This document shows positions 23,529 through 36,829 of a stretch of DNA of 64,000 nucleotides, in pieces. The stretch is from Paragordius varius (taxonomy: Eukaryota; Nematomorpha). The number at the start of each line of letters is the position of its first letter. Positions within the stretch are counted from its first letter, which is position 1. The position numbers and the translations under genes are program-made. A model generated the notes under the pieces. It worked only from the letters and a program-made list of their open reading frames with translations. It did no database searches and was not told the origin of the DNA. Location of the stretch: NCBI GenBank assembly GCA_964247055.1, contig OZ176057.1, forward strand, positions 3,100,001 through 3,164,000, written 5' to 3'.

Positions 23529-25834
23529 CTAGATGGCCCTGTCACGCTTCGCTGTGACGTAGTCTCACCAATAATTATTTTTAATTATTTGCAATAAATA
23601 GAGGTAATGGATATAAAAAAATAATAAAAAACATATTTAATAAAAGCAATGTCTTTATTTATTTACGGGTTTTTGCATAGGCTCAAATATTGTTTACCCA
23701 AATTTGACCATATTTAAACTGTCCCTTATTAAAGTTAATACATAACTATTATTGGATGTATTTTATTTTTGTTTTACGCATTTTTGGTTAAGAGTTTTAT
23801 TTTGAAAATGTGACACAGCTGAGATCAAAAGATAAAAAAGTAAATCATTTGTGGTCCATTTAAGGAAAGAATGATTATATACAAATTCCCGGGAAATGTG
23901 TTTAACCGAAGTCGTATGGCTTCTTAAGCTTTTCTAAAATTATCTCCAAAGCCACGCCATTTTGTATGGCATCTCAGTTTTAAACCGGTAGACCCCTACC
24001 CATAGACCTATGTGGAAAAAGAGCTTTCTTTGCCTTTATAGAGCAAATATTTGGAAGCTTCTTTAAAACCCGTCTCATGGGTTATTCAAAAAAATACCTC
24101 AATAAATTATCGTTGTATGATGGCGTATTTTTAAGGCACAAAGGTCCCAAATAACGGCTAATAGAAAAACGCCTGCCTTTAATTTTTACCTTGTTACGGT
24201 ATTTCAAGTTTAGAGCGCATATGGCTTCTTTCTCTAAATTAGCTCCAAAAAACGCAATTTGTATATAGTGGCGCAGTTTTTGGCGGGTAGCTAGGGACAG
24301 GTGCAAAAAAGCGTTAAACTTTGACCTTATATGGGGAATATCTAGGAATATTGATTCCTGTTCCTATTCTTATCATAGGTTTTCTGAAATTTGGCTCCAA
24401 AGGCATGCTGTACCGATATGGTGAAGCAGTTTTACGCGGATAGCTCCCTAACCAGAGGCGAAACAAAAAAAACGCTAACATTTTTGCCTTAATTTGGGTA
24501 TTAATGGATTCATGATTGATTCCATGTACACTGGGATTTTCGAAAAATTGAATCAAAACCAAAAGGTTATTCTCTGGTGGCGCATTTTTCAGGGCAAGGG
24601 CCTAATTAAGGGGTAATTAAAAACCGCTTTACCTAAATCTATTTACGGGTAAAATTTCAAGCCCTTTTTTGTCATATGGTATTATTGATATGGTGGCGCA
24701 GTTGTTGGCGGGTAGTCCCCTACCCGGAGCCAATATGGAAAAGACGCTCGATAAAAAATTTTATTATAGGGGAATACCTACATTCATTTTATATTCTTAA
24801 TAGTTTTTGGAATGCTTCAAAACTAAACAATAGCTTATAATAGCTCATTTTTTAGGGCGTAAAGTGCCTAATTAACGGCTAATTTCAAAAAACTCGACTT
24901 AAATTTTTGCCTTTTACGGGTAATATTTCAGACTCCTACTAAACTGATGTGGCCTAATAAGTTTTCTGAAAATTAACTCCTAAACAATGCAATTTAGATA
25001 TGGTGGCTCAGCTTTGCAGGTTAGCTCCCTACCCAGAGACAGATACAAAAAAAGCGCTTGAATAAAATTTTTGTCTTTTTACAGAGAATTCCTGAAATCA
25101 TAATTAATTCCATATGCTCTCATTGGTTTTTGGAAAAATTGCCTCAAAATAAAAAAATCCATCTATGGTGGCGCATTTTTCAGGGTCTGAAGGGCCTAAT
25201 AAACGGCTAATTTTGAAAAACCGCACGATCTAAGTTGCCTTGTTACTGGTAATATTTTAAGCACCTATTAAAATCATATGGCCTAATAGGTTTTCTGGAA
25301 CCCCAAAGGCACGCTATGATATAAAGGGGCAGTTTCTAGCGGGTATCTCCTTACCGAGCAGCCAATATAAAAAAAACGCACGGCTAAAATTTTTGCCTTT
25401 TAATTAAATACATCCTTATTGAAATTTAACGGTCTCATACCTTGGACAAAAAATAGATTCAAAAATTTTTGTGGAATTTTTTTAAAAAAATGGCATTTTA
25501 CGGGGGGAGCGGGAATATAGAGAACCTAAGTTAAAAAAGCGAGCCGACAATGTTCGGCGAAATCAAAAAAAAGTAAAAAATCATATTTGAAATCGAATGA
25601 TTCAACACGTTTTTCGGAAGTCTCGATGACACGATTTTTATGGACTTATGTTTTCAAAAAAAATCCTGTTTTTTGCACATGGTGGGCCCAAACTGGGGCC
25701 CTAATTTAATGGGCGAAGCTATTGTCGGGTCATTCATTGATTATATTTTTAGACATTTTGATTTTAATTGGGTCTACCGGTTTTCCGAAAACAGATCACA
25801 AAGCCAGTATTTTTATAATTATATAATTATAGGA
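23529..25834 (-). mobile_element. non-autonomous Helitron, copy 2
   Basis: The plus strand starts CTAG at 23529, preceded by A, so on the minus strand the element ends CTAG|T as Helitrons do. The hairpin is GTCACGCTTCGCTGTGAC at 23541-23558. The other end reads TCCTATAATTATA on the minus strand near 25834. It is about 2.3 kb, with the same internal tandem units as copy 1 and no Rep/helicase. Confidence 0.85.
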
Positions 25835-25902
25835 AAGCACCTAATTTGTTATTCAAATTTTTTTTATTTTTTCATATTTTTATTTTTAATAATTATTGTT
25901 TG

Positions 25903-26025
25903 TTTAAGATTTCTAAAAATGAAACATAAAAAAATCGAATCTGATCCAAAAGTTTTTAGAAAAGAAGAAACTTACAATGGAACCGAAGCCAAAATTGTTT
26001 ATAAATATTTTAAACCTAAACTATA
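25903..26025 (+). CDS. possible terminal exon, unidentified
   Basis: After TTGTTTGTTTAAG (an acceptor-like sequence) a frame reads FLKMKHKKIESDPKVFRKEE and ends YKYFKPKL before TAG. The stretch has normal-looking amino-acid composition, unlike the AT-rich frames around it. Upstream in the same frame is a hydrophobic run, so a single-pass membrane tail is another reading. It lies just beyond the Helitron end. No partner exon was found; I do not recognise the protein. Confidence 0.3.
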
Positions 26026-26039
26026 GATACTTTGACCTG

Positions 26040-28740
26040 CTGTCTGGCACAATATCTGAATATTATATCAACGTTTATGCCACTTTATACAAACGCACCA
26101 TTAAAACTTCACATATAGTCCAGGAAAATTCATGAATGCTATTAAGGTGTCTTCTATGAGAAACGGTTAAATTTTAGTGGTTAGGCCCCCACATTAAATC
26201 GCGACCACATATGACTTGAGAGTAACTTTTGGAAAATCCCATGCGACAACTATATGTCAAGATGATAAATGATTTTTTATATGAATATAAAAATTTCCAT
26301 TAACTGTTTTTGAAGATGTGTTACTCTAAATACGGAGTCAACTACAAAAAGTATGATGAAAACATGCATCATTGGGATAAATAATAATTTTAGTATTCCC
26401 TAATTGAATGCATTTTTCAAATAAACGCATGATTATGGCCTTATCCACTGTTTAAAATGGCTTAGCGTTTTCCAAAAACCTATCACATTAGATGACTATT
26501 AGGTTATTTTGGTTATTATAAATTAGGCACAATTTCGCTTAAGTGTTTTGGTTACATTCACCGTCGTTAAGTCACCACTTTTAAAGAGTGTGAAAGCAAA
26601 CATTAAGGAGGACCCAAAAAGCCATATATTGGTAATAATTTATTTCTGTAATAAAATAATATTTATAAGCGTTAATTAATAAGACGATAAGGAATTACTA
26701 TGTTAAATAGACCAGATATAAAATAACGTGGTCTTTGAGGCAACTTTTTGGAGAAAATGAGTGATATTATTGTAATTGTTTCAAATAAACATATGAAAGT
26801 GAATATAATTAAATATTTCCAAACATACGGTAGAGCTCTACCCCATCAGATGCTTTAAACAGTATTTTAATATCTTTTGTAAGGAATCTTAGGACACAAC
26901 CGAACGCTTGATAGGCTACTGATATTTGTCTGCTGTGCAATTACTTTCGATATTAAATTTCAACATCAAACATACGAATTGCCCAGCCGCCTATCAAACA
27001 TCCAGTTTTAAAGCATGAATGCTCGACACAAACGGATTGCTGGCCGCATTTAAACTGTAAAATTCGGCGCCGCATTTGAAAATATTTAGTCAGAAATATT
27101 TTATTAGACTTTAATCAAAAGATTGTAAAACATTTGTGCATATAATATATTATTCATCTGGTCGAACTAGAACCAGAACCACATAGACAGTCCCGTTAGG
27201 TTGGAACCAACCGTCCACAAACCACCCCGGTTTCAGTCCCATTTTTTTCGTACTGGTTCGAAGCCCTGCTATCTACATTAATTTTTGTTAGTTTGCTGCC
27301 GAAATTTGGAAGGAGCTATTTAGAAAATTTGTTTATAACAATAAAATATTTATAAACCACCATATGGGATTGGTAATTTTTGTCGGGCTGACATATCTAG
27401 AATCGCATAAGCATACTGTACATCCCAGTTAGCTGTGCACTCTTTCCTGCTAAAGAAAGATTGAAAAACTAAAGTATTTAATATGTATTTAAAGTATACA
27501 GCTAATTTAAAATGGTTTATTTCCCAATAAAAACAGGAATGCATTAAGATTACACCAATTTAAATATATTTTAAAAATTGTAATAAACAAAAATAGGTAT
27601 TTTGAAGGTATGCATCCAGTTTCAATGGTGAATGTTTCGAAGAATTTTTAAATATTTGCCAAAATTATAGAACAATTCGTTTAGAAATTTTGCACTATAG
27701 CGTAGTTGTTACAGTTTTTACAACAGGTCAAACCCAAAAAACAATCCTATTTTTACCATATAACATTTTCATTTCAGTACTCTGATTCGAATTAAGATCT
27801 TTGGGATGTTTAGCTTAAAATATATGTTTAAAAATGTGGAACAAAATCAAACCATTGCCAAGTTTACTATAACATTGATGCACCAAAATAAAAATGTTTT
27901 AATTAATTTGATTTTACTATTAATGAATAAATTTCAAGGTAATTTAGCTGCTTTTACTAAATATATAAATAATTCAAAATAAATCACATTTCCTCAAATA
28001 GATGTTATTTATTTAAATACCAAATTGGCTATTTTATCTTTAGAAATAAAAAAACATTATTTACAAAAATTTAGTATAAAAATTGCATCGAAGTAGTTTA
28101 AGATGGGACATTTTTCTGAATTTATTTAATTTTGGCTTTATATATTTGTAGAAAAATAGAAGCATAAAGTTAAACTAGAACCGTTTTTTTCTGTATTTTT
28201 ATAAATATCAACTTAAATATTGTGTGGGGTCGTCCCTATACCCAATTCGGCTCCAAAGTGAAATAAAATATACAATATTGTTTTGTTTTAATTATTAATT
28301 AACTTCTGTTTTGATCTAATAAAATCCAGCCTACCAGCCAAAACTCATTTTTATATAACCATGGTAGCGGTAAATGACTAAAAATGCGTTCTCAATATTT
28401 TAAAAATCTATACAGTCAAATAAAATCAGCCTTCCCATTTTTTTCCACTTATTACTTATGTAATATATTCATCCCAAAATTTTTTAGTTGTTTTATATTT
28501 TAATTTTAATCAGCAGGTTGCATACATGTACTTCAAATATATTATTTACATATATATTTTAAATTAATTATTAGGATAATACCTAAGTTGAACTTTCAAT
28601 TTATTTTTAGAGATTTTTTTAAGAACCTTGGTCAATAACATATTTGTACTAGGCAAGCAATTTTAATCTCAAAATTATTGTATCTAATCAAATATAATTT
28701 TTCAAAGATATTTAATAGCTTACACTTCTATTTCCCTCAA
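26040..28740. other. intergenic, possible hAT end at 27268
   Basis: Mostly featureless AT-rich DNA. Around 27160-27268 a GC-richer stretch ends CGTACTGGTTCGAAGCCCTG, which inverted reads CAGGGCTTCGAACCAGTACG, a typical hAT terminus. The matching left end was not found. Confidence 0.4.
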
Positions 28741-28765
28741 TTATTCTATTGAAATTAACATTATA

Positions 28766-29299
28766 ATGAACAAAGTATTTTACGCTTATTCTTGGAGTTT
28801 TTTATGGCTAATACTACTCCTTTGTTCATTAAGAGGGTTTGTAAAAAGCGATGAACTAACAGAACATTTAATTACAATGGTGTCTGACAATGAATTTTCA
28901 ACGCTAGAATTACGTATACATCATTGCGATAAACTGTTTCGAAAAACATCTGGGGACAATGGTATGCGGGTACGAAATCTTAATCGAGAACGATTGCTTC
29001 AAAGCATTTTGTATCAAAATAATTCAAATAATATAACTCATCATTATAGTACTTCCTTCCTCAATCGTAGCAACCTTAACTATGATAATATTGATAGAAT
29101 TTTTTCACATATAATTTCACAAATCCAGCTAAACGTGAGCGAATATCACATTTATGTTGGGGAAATAAAAATTCGTAATGTATATTTTGACAATATTACA
29201 GAAGACATTCATTCTATAGCTGTGGAAATTGTTGGACATATAATTGTAAAATTTTTTTGGTTGGATTATTATGAAATTAATTATTTGGAATCTATTTAG
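28766..29299 (+). CDS. secreted, N-glycosylated protein of unknown family
   Basis: A single open frame of 177 codons. Residues 1-28 (SWSFLWLILLLCSLRG core) form a signal peptide, probably cleaved near VKS|DE. The mature part has a single Cys (in RIHHCDKLF) and at least five N-glycosylation sequons (NNS, NIT, NRS, NVS, NIT). The C-terminal third alternates hydrophobic and polar residues (EYHIYVGEIKIRNVYFDN), suggesting beta strands. The start is the first ATG. A donor-like GTAAAA at 29246 (phase 0, after residue 160) means it could be the first exon of a longer gene, conceivably the signal/propeptide exon of the metalloprotease 11 kb downstream, but no family similarity supports that. I do not recognise it. 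Confidence 0.6.
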   Translation: MNKVFYAYSWSFLWLILLLCSLRGFVKSDELTEHLITMVSDNEFSTLELRIHHCDKLFRKTSGDNGMRVRNLNRERLLQSILYQNNSNNITHHYSTSFLNRSNLNYDNIDRIFSHIISQIQLNVSEYHIYVGEIKIRNVYFDNITEDIHSIAVEIVGHIIVKFFWLDYYEINYLESI

Positions 29300-29639
29300 G
29301 CGAGATGTTATTAACAGTGGGATTAAGTATTTATTGTTTTAAATTTCATGGTCTGTTTTGTTTTGGGAGACTAAATTTTAGATAGAGCTAATGATTAAAA
29401 TTCGCGAAATTTAGCATTACATGCTATAGAAAACAGATATACGCTACACAGATTAACTCGTTATTATTTTTTCAGAATTTATGGAGGTTTAATTTTACAT
29501 TAATCATCAGAAAAGCTCTGTTTAATAAGCCATATAATACAAGTGTCATAAAACTATATATTGAAAGTTAATATTAGTGTTTAGTATATGAGAGTAAACA
29601 ATGGATCAGCGGCACTAATAAATATAATTTAAACGCAAA

Positions 29640-29811
29640 AAATATTGCATTGGCCGTGCAACACATAATTCACAAAAAAAATTTATAACTGTTTGACACA
29701 TAAAAATATTTTACACAAAATACCTTCAATAAATTTAATATATAGTTGAGAGCCAAAAAGGCACTTTTAGGGCGGCATGCCGCCTGTGGCCACGGTTCGA
29801 TATCACCTCTG
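29640..29811. mobile_element. hAT right-end fragment
   Basis: GGCGGCATGCCGCCTGTGGCC... ending TATCACCTCTG resembles the right end of the hAT element at 15825-18156 (GCATGCCGCCCGAAGGCCGC...GACCCCTG). The left end was not found. Confidence 0.4.
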
Positions 29812-29928
29812 TGGATTGAACAAACACACAAACAACGTGTAACTCACGCGGCCAGAATTGTGGAAATAAAACAAAACATTTTATAATTAACTTCTAAAAT
29901 ATCTTAGTTAGATAACATTTATTTATAA

Positions 29929-31021
29929 CACTAGACAACAAATTTTAACTTTTTTTAACTGCCATTCTTGTAAATTTATTTATTTCTTTTAATACATAAT
30001 TAGTATATCTGAAAAGAAAATTGGTCTAGAACCCCATAATTTTTTTATATTAGAGTTTATTGATAATTTTTGGCCCCGATTTAACATTAAACTCGAAATT
30101 TTGAAAAATAAAAGTTTTAGATATGAAGCCATGTATTTTATATCATTCGCAAGAGCGCAAAAAACTGCATTTAAATGGTAGTAAGTCATTTAAATCAATC
30201 GAATGTAAAAGTTATTTGGATTTAAATGTCGAAATTTTCAATCCTTAAATAAGTCAAGAATTTTCACAGACAAACTAATTTGAAAATCATATAAATTATT
30301 TTAATATAATTATTAGGGTTACATTACTTAATTTAAAAAAATGTTTGAAAAAGCTTTTGGTTTGCTTAATAATAAAAATTATTATTATGATAAATATTTT
30401 ACCTAGTGGATACTCAAATGCATAGTTATAACTGTAAATTTATTACATAATAGCTATAAAAGATCAAAAATACCTTAAACTTTGTTTTTATCTTTAAAAT
30501 TTCGAAATTATCGGCCTCGTAAAGAAAATAAATTAATATTGATGAGATGGTAATTTTTAAAACTTAAAAATGGCTGTTTTGAGTGACATAAAAGCAATAA
30601 AACAATGTTTTAATCAAAAAAACTTTCTTGTGTTATATTTTTTGGACATCCATCACCATCTAAATAAAGTTTGACCTATTTTCATCCATTAGTTAAAATA
30701 AAATAATTAAAAAAAATGCTTTCGCTTCGCGCGTTTGTCGCTCTTTGTGTCCAATATACTGTCGATGTAATACATATTAGTATGCATTTTATAGAGTTTA
30801 TATTACTCTTTCGAATGATATATTACAAATGGGCATTACTTGTATATTTTCAATGAAAAACATATTTTAGTAAAATTTTGATAAAGAGGGCGCATAATCA
30901 AAAAATCAAATTATACAAAATTCTTCCATCGAGTTATGTCTTTTATTTCATATTTACTGTTAAGATACTAAATATCAGAAAATGCAAAAAACTCGAGTGG
31001 CAGTAAATTTGTTGTCCAGTG
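29929..31021. mobile_element. TIR element, family 4, copy A
   Basis: CACTAGACAACAAATTTTA at the left; AAATTTGTTGTCCAGTG at the right. It is 1,093 bp with no transposase frame. Copies B and C share the ends and inner blocks such as GCGTTTGTCGCT. The CA...TG termini next to T/A-rich sites suggest a Tc1/mariner-derived non-autonomous family, but no clean TA duplication is visible here. Confidence 0.65.
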
Positions 31022-31225
31022 TAATTTATTCACAATTACACCTTGTGCTTATTAACACCATTGTTTGTTCGGCAGTTATTAGGCCGTTAAATATTAAATA
31101 TACCGCATAAATTTGTTAAATTTAAGGTAAATATTAGCATTGATTCATAATAATATATAAAAACTTTAAAAATAATTATTTTTTTTATTTGGATAAACTA
31201 AGTTCTTTAGAAATGTTGGCAATTA

Positions 31226-34200
31226 CACTAGACAACAAATTTTGACTTTTTTAAGTGCCATTGTAAATTTAGAATTTGTTTCATTAAAATGCATAAATAT
31301 ATATCTGAAAAAATATTGGTCTAACACTTAAGAATTATTCTTTTATTAGGGTGATATTTGACCCCGATTTAACATTAAACTTGAAATTTTCAAAAAAGTT
31401 TTAGATATAGGCCATGTACAGTGGCGTACCGAGCATTCGCGGCGACCGGGGCATAAAACCCTTATGGCGCACCACCCCTCTTTTTGAAAGCCAATAAAAC
31501 AATTTATTAAAAATACAAATTAAATGCTTCTAATTTTAGAATCTTGCAATCTAGATCCCTATCGATTCTTCTAAGTATTTGATGCAAAAAAAATAATGTT
31601 AAAAAATTGAAATTTAAAAAACTCTGAAGTAAAATGATGCCTCACTTCTTGTTTCACTAGTATTTGATGTTTTACTTATCTTCCAACAGCTCTATCAAAT
31701 CATCTATTCCCTCAACAATGGCATTAACTACTTGAAATCTAGCACTCCATCGGGTTTCAGACTCACGTTTAGCAGTTTTTTTAATTTATATTTTAATAGG
31801 TCCCATCTAATAGTAAAACGTGTAAAAAAATTAATTTTAAACTATTCCGAAGCAGGTCATAACAATAACATCTTGTTTTGTTACCGTGACTCCTACTAAA
31901 TCATGGAATGATTGTCAGTGTTGACAAATATTGCTCTTTACTTTTTTCCAGAATTCTTTGTTAAACGCCTGAAATATGACCCGACATCGCAGCTGCATTC
32001 TCATAGCATTGAGAATTACAATTCGATAACTGAATATTATCCATAATTAGATTTTCTAAAATTACCTTTTCAGTTGATATGCATCTTGTTGAACAAACTG
32101 AAAAACCCAATAAGGATTCTTTTATGACAACTTTTTCTCATCCTACCTGACACTTTAGAAATTTGTTCTCGGCGGATAATATTTACTTTTTTATGTCATA
32201 GATTATTTTAGCTATAACTCTTGAAGTTTAAAGATGTATAAACTCGTTTTGGATTTCGGGTGAAATATAGAAGAAATTAGGAGATTCAATTTCTAATGTG
32301 TTTTCCCATTATTGGGTCAAACTGAGCTACAATTTTTTAGTGAAGATAAGAGGTTTCCAGGATTTGGTGCTGAGTCATCTAAATACATTAAACATTCAAC
32401 ATATTCTCGAAAAGATTAGAAATTTTATGCAGGCCAATCGATGTAAAATATTTCGTCATCGATCCTTTTCCGATCGTATGTGAGCTTCTAGAGCAATTAA
32501 TCTACTTTCTGCCTTTCCAAATAATAAATGCTTTCCGATGATTGAGGCTATTTTTATGATGGATTAATTTATCTTTTTTCCTTTATTTATTAAAATCATG
32601 CGTAGATGACGGTAAAGAATTAGATCGATCAAAAAGTAGGCAACAAAAACAATACGCAGATCTGTTCTTTGGTGATTACCCAAGACCTCTCAACTTCAAA
32701 TCCTTCTTTTTTATCGACACGTCGAAAAAACCAAGTTTGGGGCATTAAGCGATGAATTTTAGTTTCAAAGAGATTGCATTTAATTTTAAATCCTTGAGAT
32801 CCACGAATCATTTCTGTGAGGATTAAACAATACGGGAATAATTTTATTAGTAAATTTTAAAAAGGCGCATCATTAACCCTATAGGTATAGCGCTTGGAAT
32901 TACTGATGGTATATTGGTAGTTCTTTCATCTCTATTTATAGGATCAATAACTAGGGTTTCAGGTGTATTTAAGTTATTATTATTATTATTAAGGGGCACC
33001 GTTATGTTTGTGTCGCATACACTTTTTTCAATGTTATGGTCAGATATTTTCGTTAAATAAGATTTCATACTCATTCGCCTTTTGTTTGTCTTATTCTTCC
33101 TGGATTTCTCGTTTCATATTTGCGTAACCGTTGAGTTTAGGCATTAATATCTGGTTGATATGAAAGTAATTATAAAAAATACAAGGTTATATTAATAACA
33201 AAAACCTACCTTGTTAGAGATGGATTTAGGGATTTTAATAAATAAAATTGTGTTTTGAAATTATATGATTAAAATCAAAATGCAATTTTAAATAAGAATA
33301 AGAAATAAGGTTTTGAACAGAGAGAGAAGTTAAAATAATTTAATTAAAGGCAATAAAAGAGTTAACAATATGTGCGTGATAAAACGTTTTTTAAGCGAAA
33401 AAATAAGTTTGCACCTGTTGAAGGGAATACCTACATGAAAGTTGTCTTTTGCATAATGTTTGCTCTTGATATTATATTTTTTATATTAGGGATTATTACG
33501 TAAATTGCTAAAAAATCTTACTTGAAAGTTGTTATTATTTTTGCATAATTTAAATTTAATTTACAAAAATCATTTAGGCGCCCCTAAATAACGGCGCCCG
33601 GAACATGATGACCCCCTTGCCCCCCTCCCCCCTCGGTACGCCACTGGCCATGTAATCTTTGGAAAAGCTTATGCTTTTTTAATAAAACTTCTTATCAAAA
33701 TTTTACCTAGTGGATATTAAAATGCATAGTTATAACTCTGATATTACATATTCGTTAAAAAAATCAAAAATACCGAAAAATTTTTTTAGCCTTTGTAATT
33801 TTAAAATTATAAGCCTCCTAAAGAAAATAAATTAATATTGATGAGATGGTAATTTTTTAAAAATCGAAAACCTAAATATGGCTGTTTTGACTGACATTAA
33901 AATAATAAAAAAGTGTTTTAATCAAAAAAACTTTCTCGTTTTATTTTCTTTAGATATTCATTGCCATCTCGACAAAGTTTGGGCTAATTTCATCCATTAG
34001 TTTATATATTAATTAGAAAAACGATCTCGCTTAGTGCGTTTGTCGCTTCCTATGTCCAATATGAACTATCAATGTAAAACATATTAGTGTACATATTATA
34101 GAGTTTTTTTTGAATGATATATTACAAATGGGCATTTGTTGTATATTTTAAAGATAATTTCGTAAAATTTTAATAAAGAAGGCGCATAATCAAAAAAATA

Positions 34201-34305
34201 AAATTATATAAAATTCTTAGGTGAAATTATAGATTTACTGTTTAGATGATGATAATTATCAGAAAATGCAAAAATATTGAGTGGTGGAAAAATTTGCTGT
34301 CTAGT
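31226..34305. mobile_element. TIR element, family 4, copy B, split by an hAT element
   Basis: The left end CACTAGACAACAAATTTTGA is preceded by TA. The right end is AAATTTGCTGTCTAGT. Removing the hAT insert at 31419-33646 and its duplicated 8 bases leaves about 0.84 kb homologous to copy A, so this copy also lost some internal sequence. Confidence 0.7.
31419..33646 (-). mobile_element. hAT transposon with ZMYM1-like transposase, decayed
   Basis: Perfect 15-bp TIRs (CAGTGGCGTACCGAG at 31419, CTCGGTACGCCACTG ending 33646) with a perfect 8-bp target duplication GCCATGTA at 31411-31418 and 33647-33654. On the minus strand, from right to left, are an N-terminal MSMKSYLTKISD segment (33.07 kb), LLFGKAESRLIALEAH (32.5 kb), a C/YENAAAMSGHISG segment (32.0 kb) and ESETRWSARFQVVNAI (31.75 kb). 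These are the order and motifs of hAT transposases annotated as zinc-finger MYM-type 1-like. Several stops and shifts make it inactive. Confidence 0.88.
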
Positions 34306-34429
34306 ATGATGAATAATCTTTTCAATGGTAAATAATAAAAACCAAAATAATTAGAAGTATATTGATGGTGGTAGAACGTTTTTACCATCCCATGATTGAA
34401 ATATAAAAGTCTGTTAGTTTTATTTTTTC

Positions 34430-34962
34430 AACGTGGCCAGCCAAATTTTTTAGGCTATAAATAAGGCCCACAAGGCAATTCATTTGTACGCCCCTTGAAT
34501 ACGGTAAAACACTGAAATCCCTTTTTTTAAATTTAAATTAAATTTTTGAAGCATTAGGCGTTATTAAGCATTTACAACTAACATCATTATGAATGCAAAA
34601 TTAGATTTTTGAAAAGTTAACAACAAATATATAATTTTTTGGCATTCATTCTCTTGTATGTCTTCAAACTTTTTTAATTCTGAAAATTTATTATTTTTCT
34701 TTAAACTAAGAGGCCCCAAAAGGTATATAGCTTCGCCGGCCGCAATATATATTTTATAAGATTTAAAACAAAAGACTATAAAAACCACTGTTTATATTTA
34801 ACAATTTTCGCTAGTTGAATGACAAAATTGAGTAAGACTTATTCAGAAAATTGTTGAAATAACTCATTTTTAAAATTTAGTAAAATTTTGGTATTTGAAT
34901 TTACTGGCAGGCTGTAAAAATATTTCGGGTGCAGCCTGCGGGCTACGTGTTGGACACCCCTG
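34430..34962. mobile_element. probable hAT MITE, left end uncertain
   Basis: The right end TTGGACACCCCTG (inverted CAGGGGTGTCCAACACG) is a typical hAT terminus close to that of the element at 18660. A candidate left end CAACGTGGCCAGCC lies at 34429, but the flanking 8-mers do not match, so the left border is not secure. Confidence 0.45.
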
Positions 34963-35604
34963 GTGCAAACAAAAGCCAAAACACACAATATATATTCCTA
35001 ATAAATATTTCAAATTGTCTCTAAGTTAATTTTTAACTTCAATAAACTTTTGTTATATGCGAATTCTCATATTATACCTATTTTTTAATTAAAGCGTATC
35101 TTATCTTATAGTATTGCTCTACATTAGATGACTGATTCGCATTTATGTCATATAATTAATTATATTTAATTTTCATATTTGTTAGAATGGTCTTATCTTT
35201 GACATAACTAACAAAAAATACTTCCAAATCAACAATGACAATCTGGTATATCGTATAACAGATGCACAAACTAATATAGAATGGGCGTCACCATATACAA
35301 GTAAATGATCCTTTATTTTTGATTATATACTATTGTTATTTTTTTACGGTTTTGGACACAAAACATTTATATTATTTTGATATTTTTTAAATAATATAGT
35401 AACAAGGTGGAATACCGTTAGAAAGAACCGCCCTCCCAGGCGAGTTACTAGAAAGGAGAAATTATTCATAGAAACTGGCATTTTCTTTTCCAGCCAAGAT
35501 CTTAGTTTTCCAAAAGGATATTTAATTCTCATCATAGCACACGTAATAACTGACTTTTTATTATTTCCCAAATTATAAAATAATATTTTTAATTATATAA
35601 TGAT

Positions 35605-36821
35605 TTTAATTATTTGCCCTATAAAGGCAAAGAATTTAACTCAAGGCTTTTTCCATGTAGGTCTATAGGTAGGGGTCTACCGGAAACTGAGACGCCATAC
35701 ACAAATGGCGTGGTTTCGGAGCTAATTTTCAAAAACTTAGAAAGCCATATGAGTCCAATAGAGGCTATAAATAATAGTAAAAGTTATAGTATAGCGTTTT
35801 TTCTTTAGCCGTCAATTTGGGGTCTTTCCACCAGATAATATATTATCATGTATGCAAAGTTTTTAAAATTCCATAAAGCACCGTTTTGAAAATCTATAAG
35901 ATCATAACTATTAAATAATGTTTCGAAATAATCCACATATATGGATCGCAATTTTTTGATATTTTACGCCCTCCTTTCCCCAAAGATAGAAGGACTTCCT
36001 CGGTCTGCACCCAGAGGCTGATACAAAAAAGGCGCTTAATTTAAATTTTTGCCTTTTACGGAGATTACCTGCAATCATGATTGCTTCCATATGCTTTCAT
36101 TAGTTTTTTGAAATTGCCTACACCAAAAAATCATTTTATGGTGGAGCATTTTTCAGGGCGTAGGGGCTAATTAACGGCTAATAAAATCGCATCACCTCAA
36201 TTTTTGCCTTGTTATGGGTAATATTTTAAGCAGCTATTGGACTCATATGGCATGATAGGTTTTCTGATATTTAACTCCAAAGGCATGCTCTTTCGATATG
36301 ACCTGACAGTTTTTAGTGGGTATCTCCTTATCCAGCAGCCATAAAAGAAACTCACGACTAAAATTTATGCCTTTAACAGGGAATAGCTAGAATCCTCATT
36401 GAATATCTACGGTTTGATACCTTGAGTGAAAAATAGATTCAAAAAATTATTTTTGTGAACTTAGTCTTTTTGAAAAAAATGGGCTTTTTCAGGGGACGGG
36501 TAAAAAGAGGGCCTAAATTGAAAAGGCTAGCCCACTATGTTCGGCGCAATCGAAAATAAGTATAAAACAATTATATCTGAAATCGAATGGTCCAGCATGT
36601 TTTCCTGAAAATTCTCTCAAAGACACGATTTTTGTGGACCTGTTTTAAAAAAACCGTTTTTTACAAGGGGTGGGCCCGAACTGGGGACCTAATTAAAAAA
36701 AAATGGCGAAGCTATAGGGGTATTAATTAGTGATTATATTTTTTTGACATTTTTGAATGGGTTTACCGGTTTTCCGGAAACGTATCACAAAGCCAGCATT
36801 TTCCATTTATGAATATATAGA
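35605..36821. mobile_element. two Helitron fragments in opposite orientation
   Basis: 35605 to about 35990 matches the 3'-side interior of Helitron copy 3 in the same orientation (GTCTATAGGTAGGGGTCTACC..., GAGACGCCATA). From about 35995 to 36821 the family continues in the opposite orientation and ends at a proper 5' terminus (minus strand TCTATATATTCATAAATGG, preceded by A). The hairpin/CTAG end is missing. Confidence 0.65.
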
Positions 36822-36829
36822 TTATTTTT

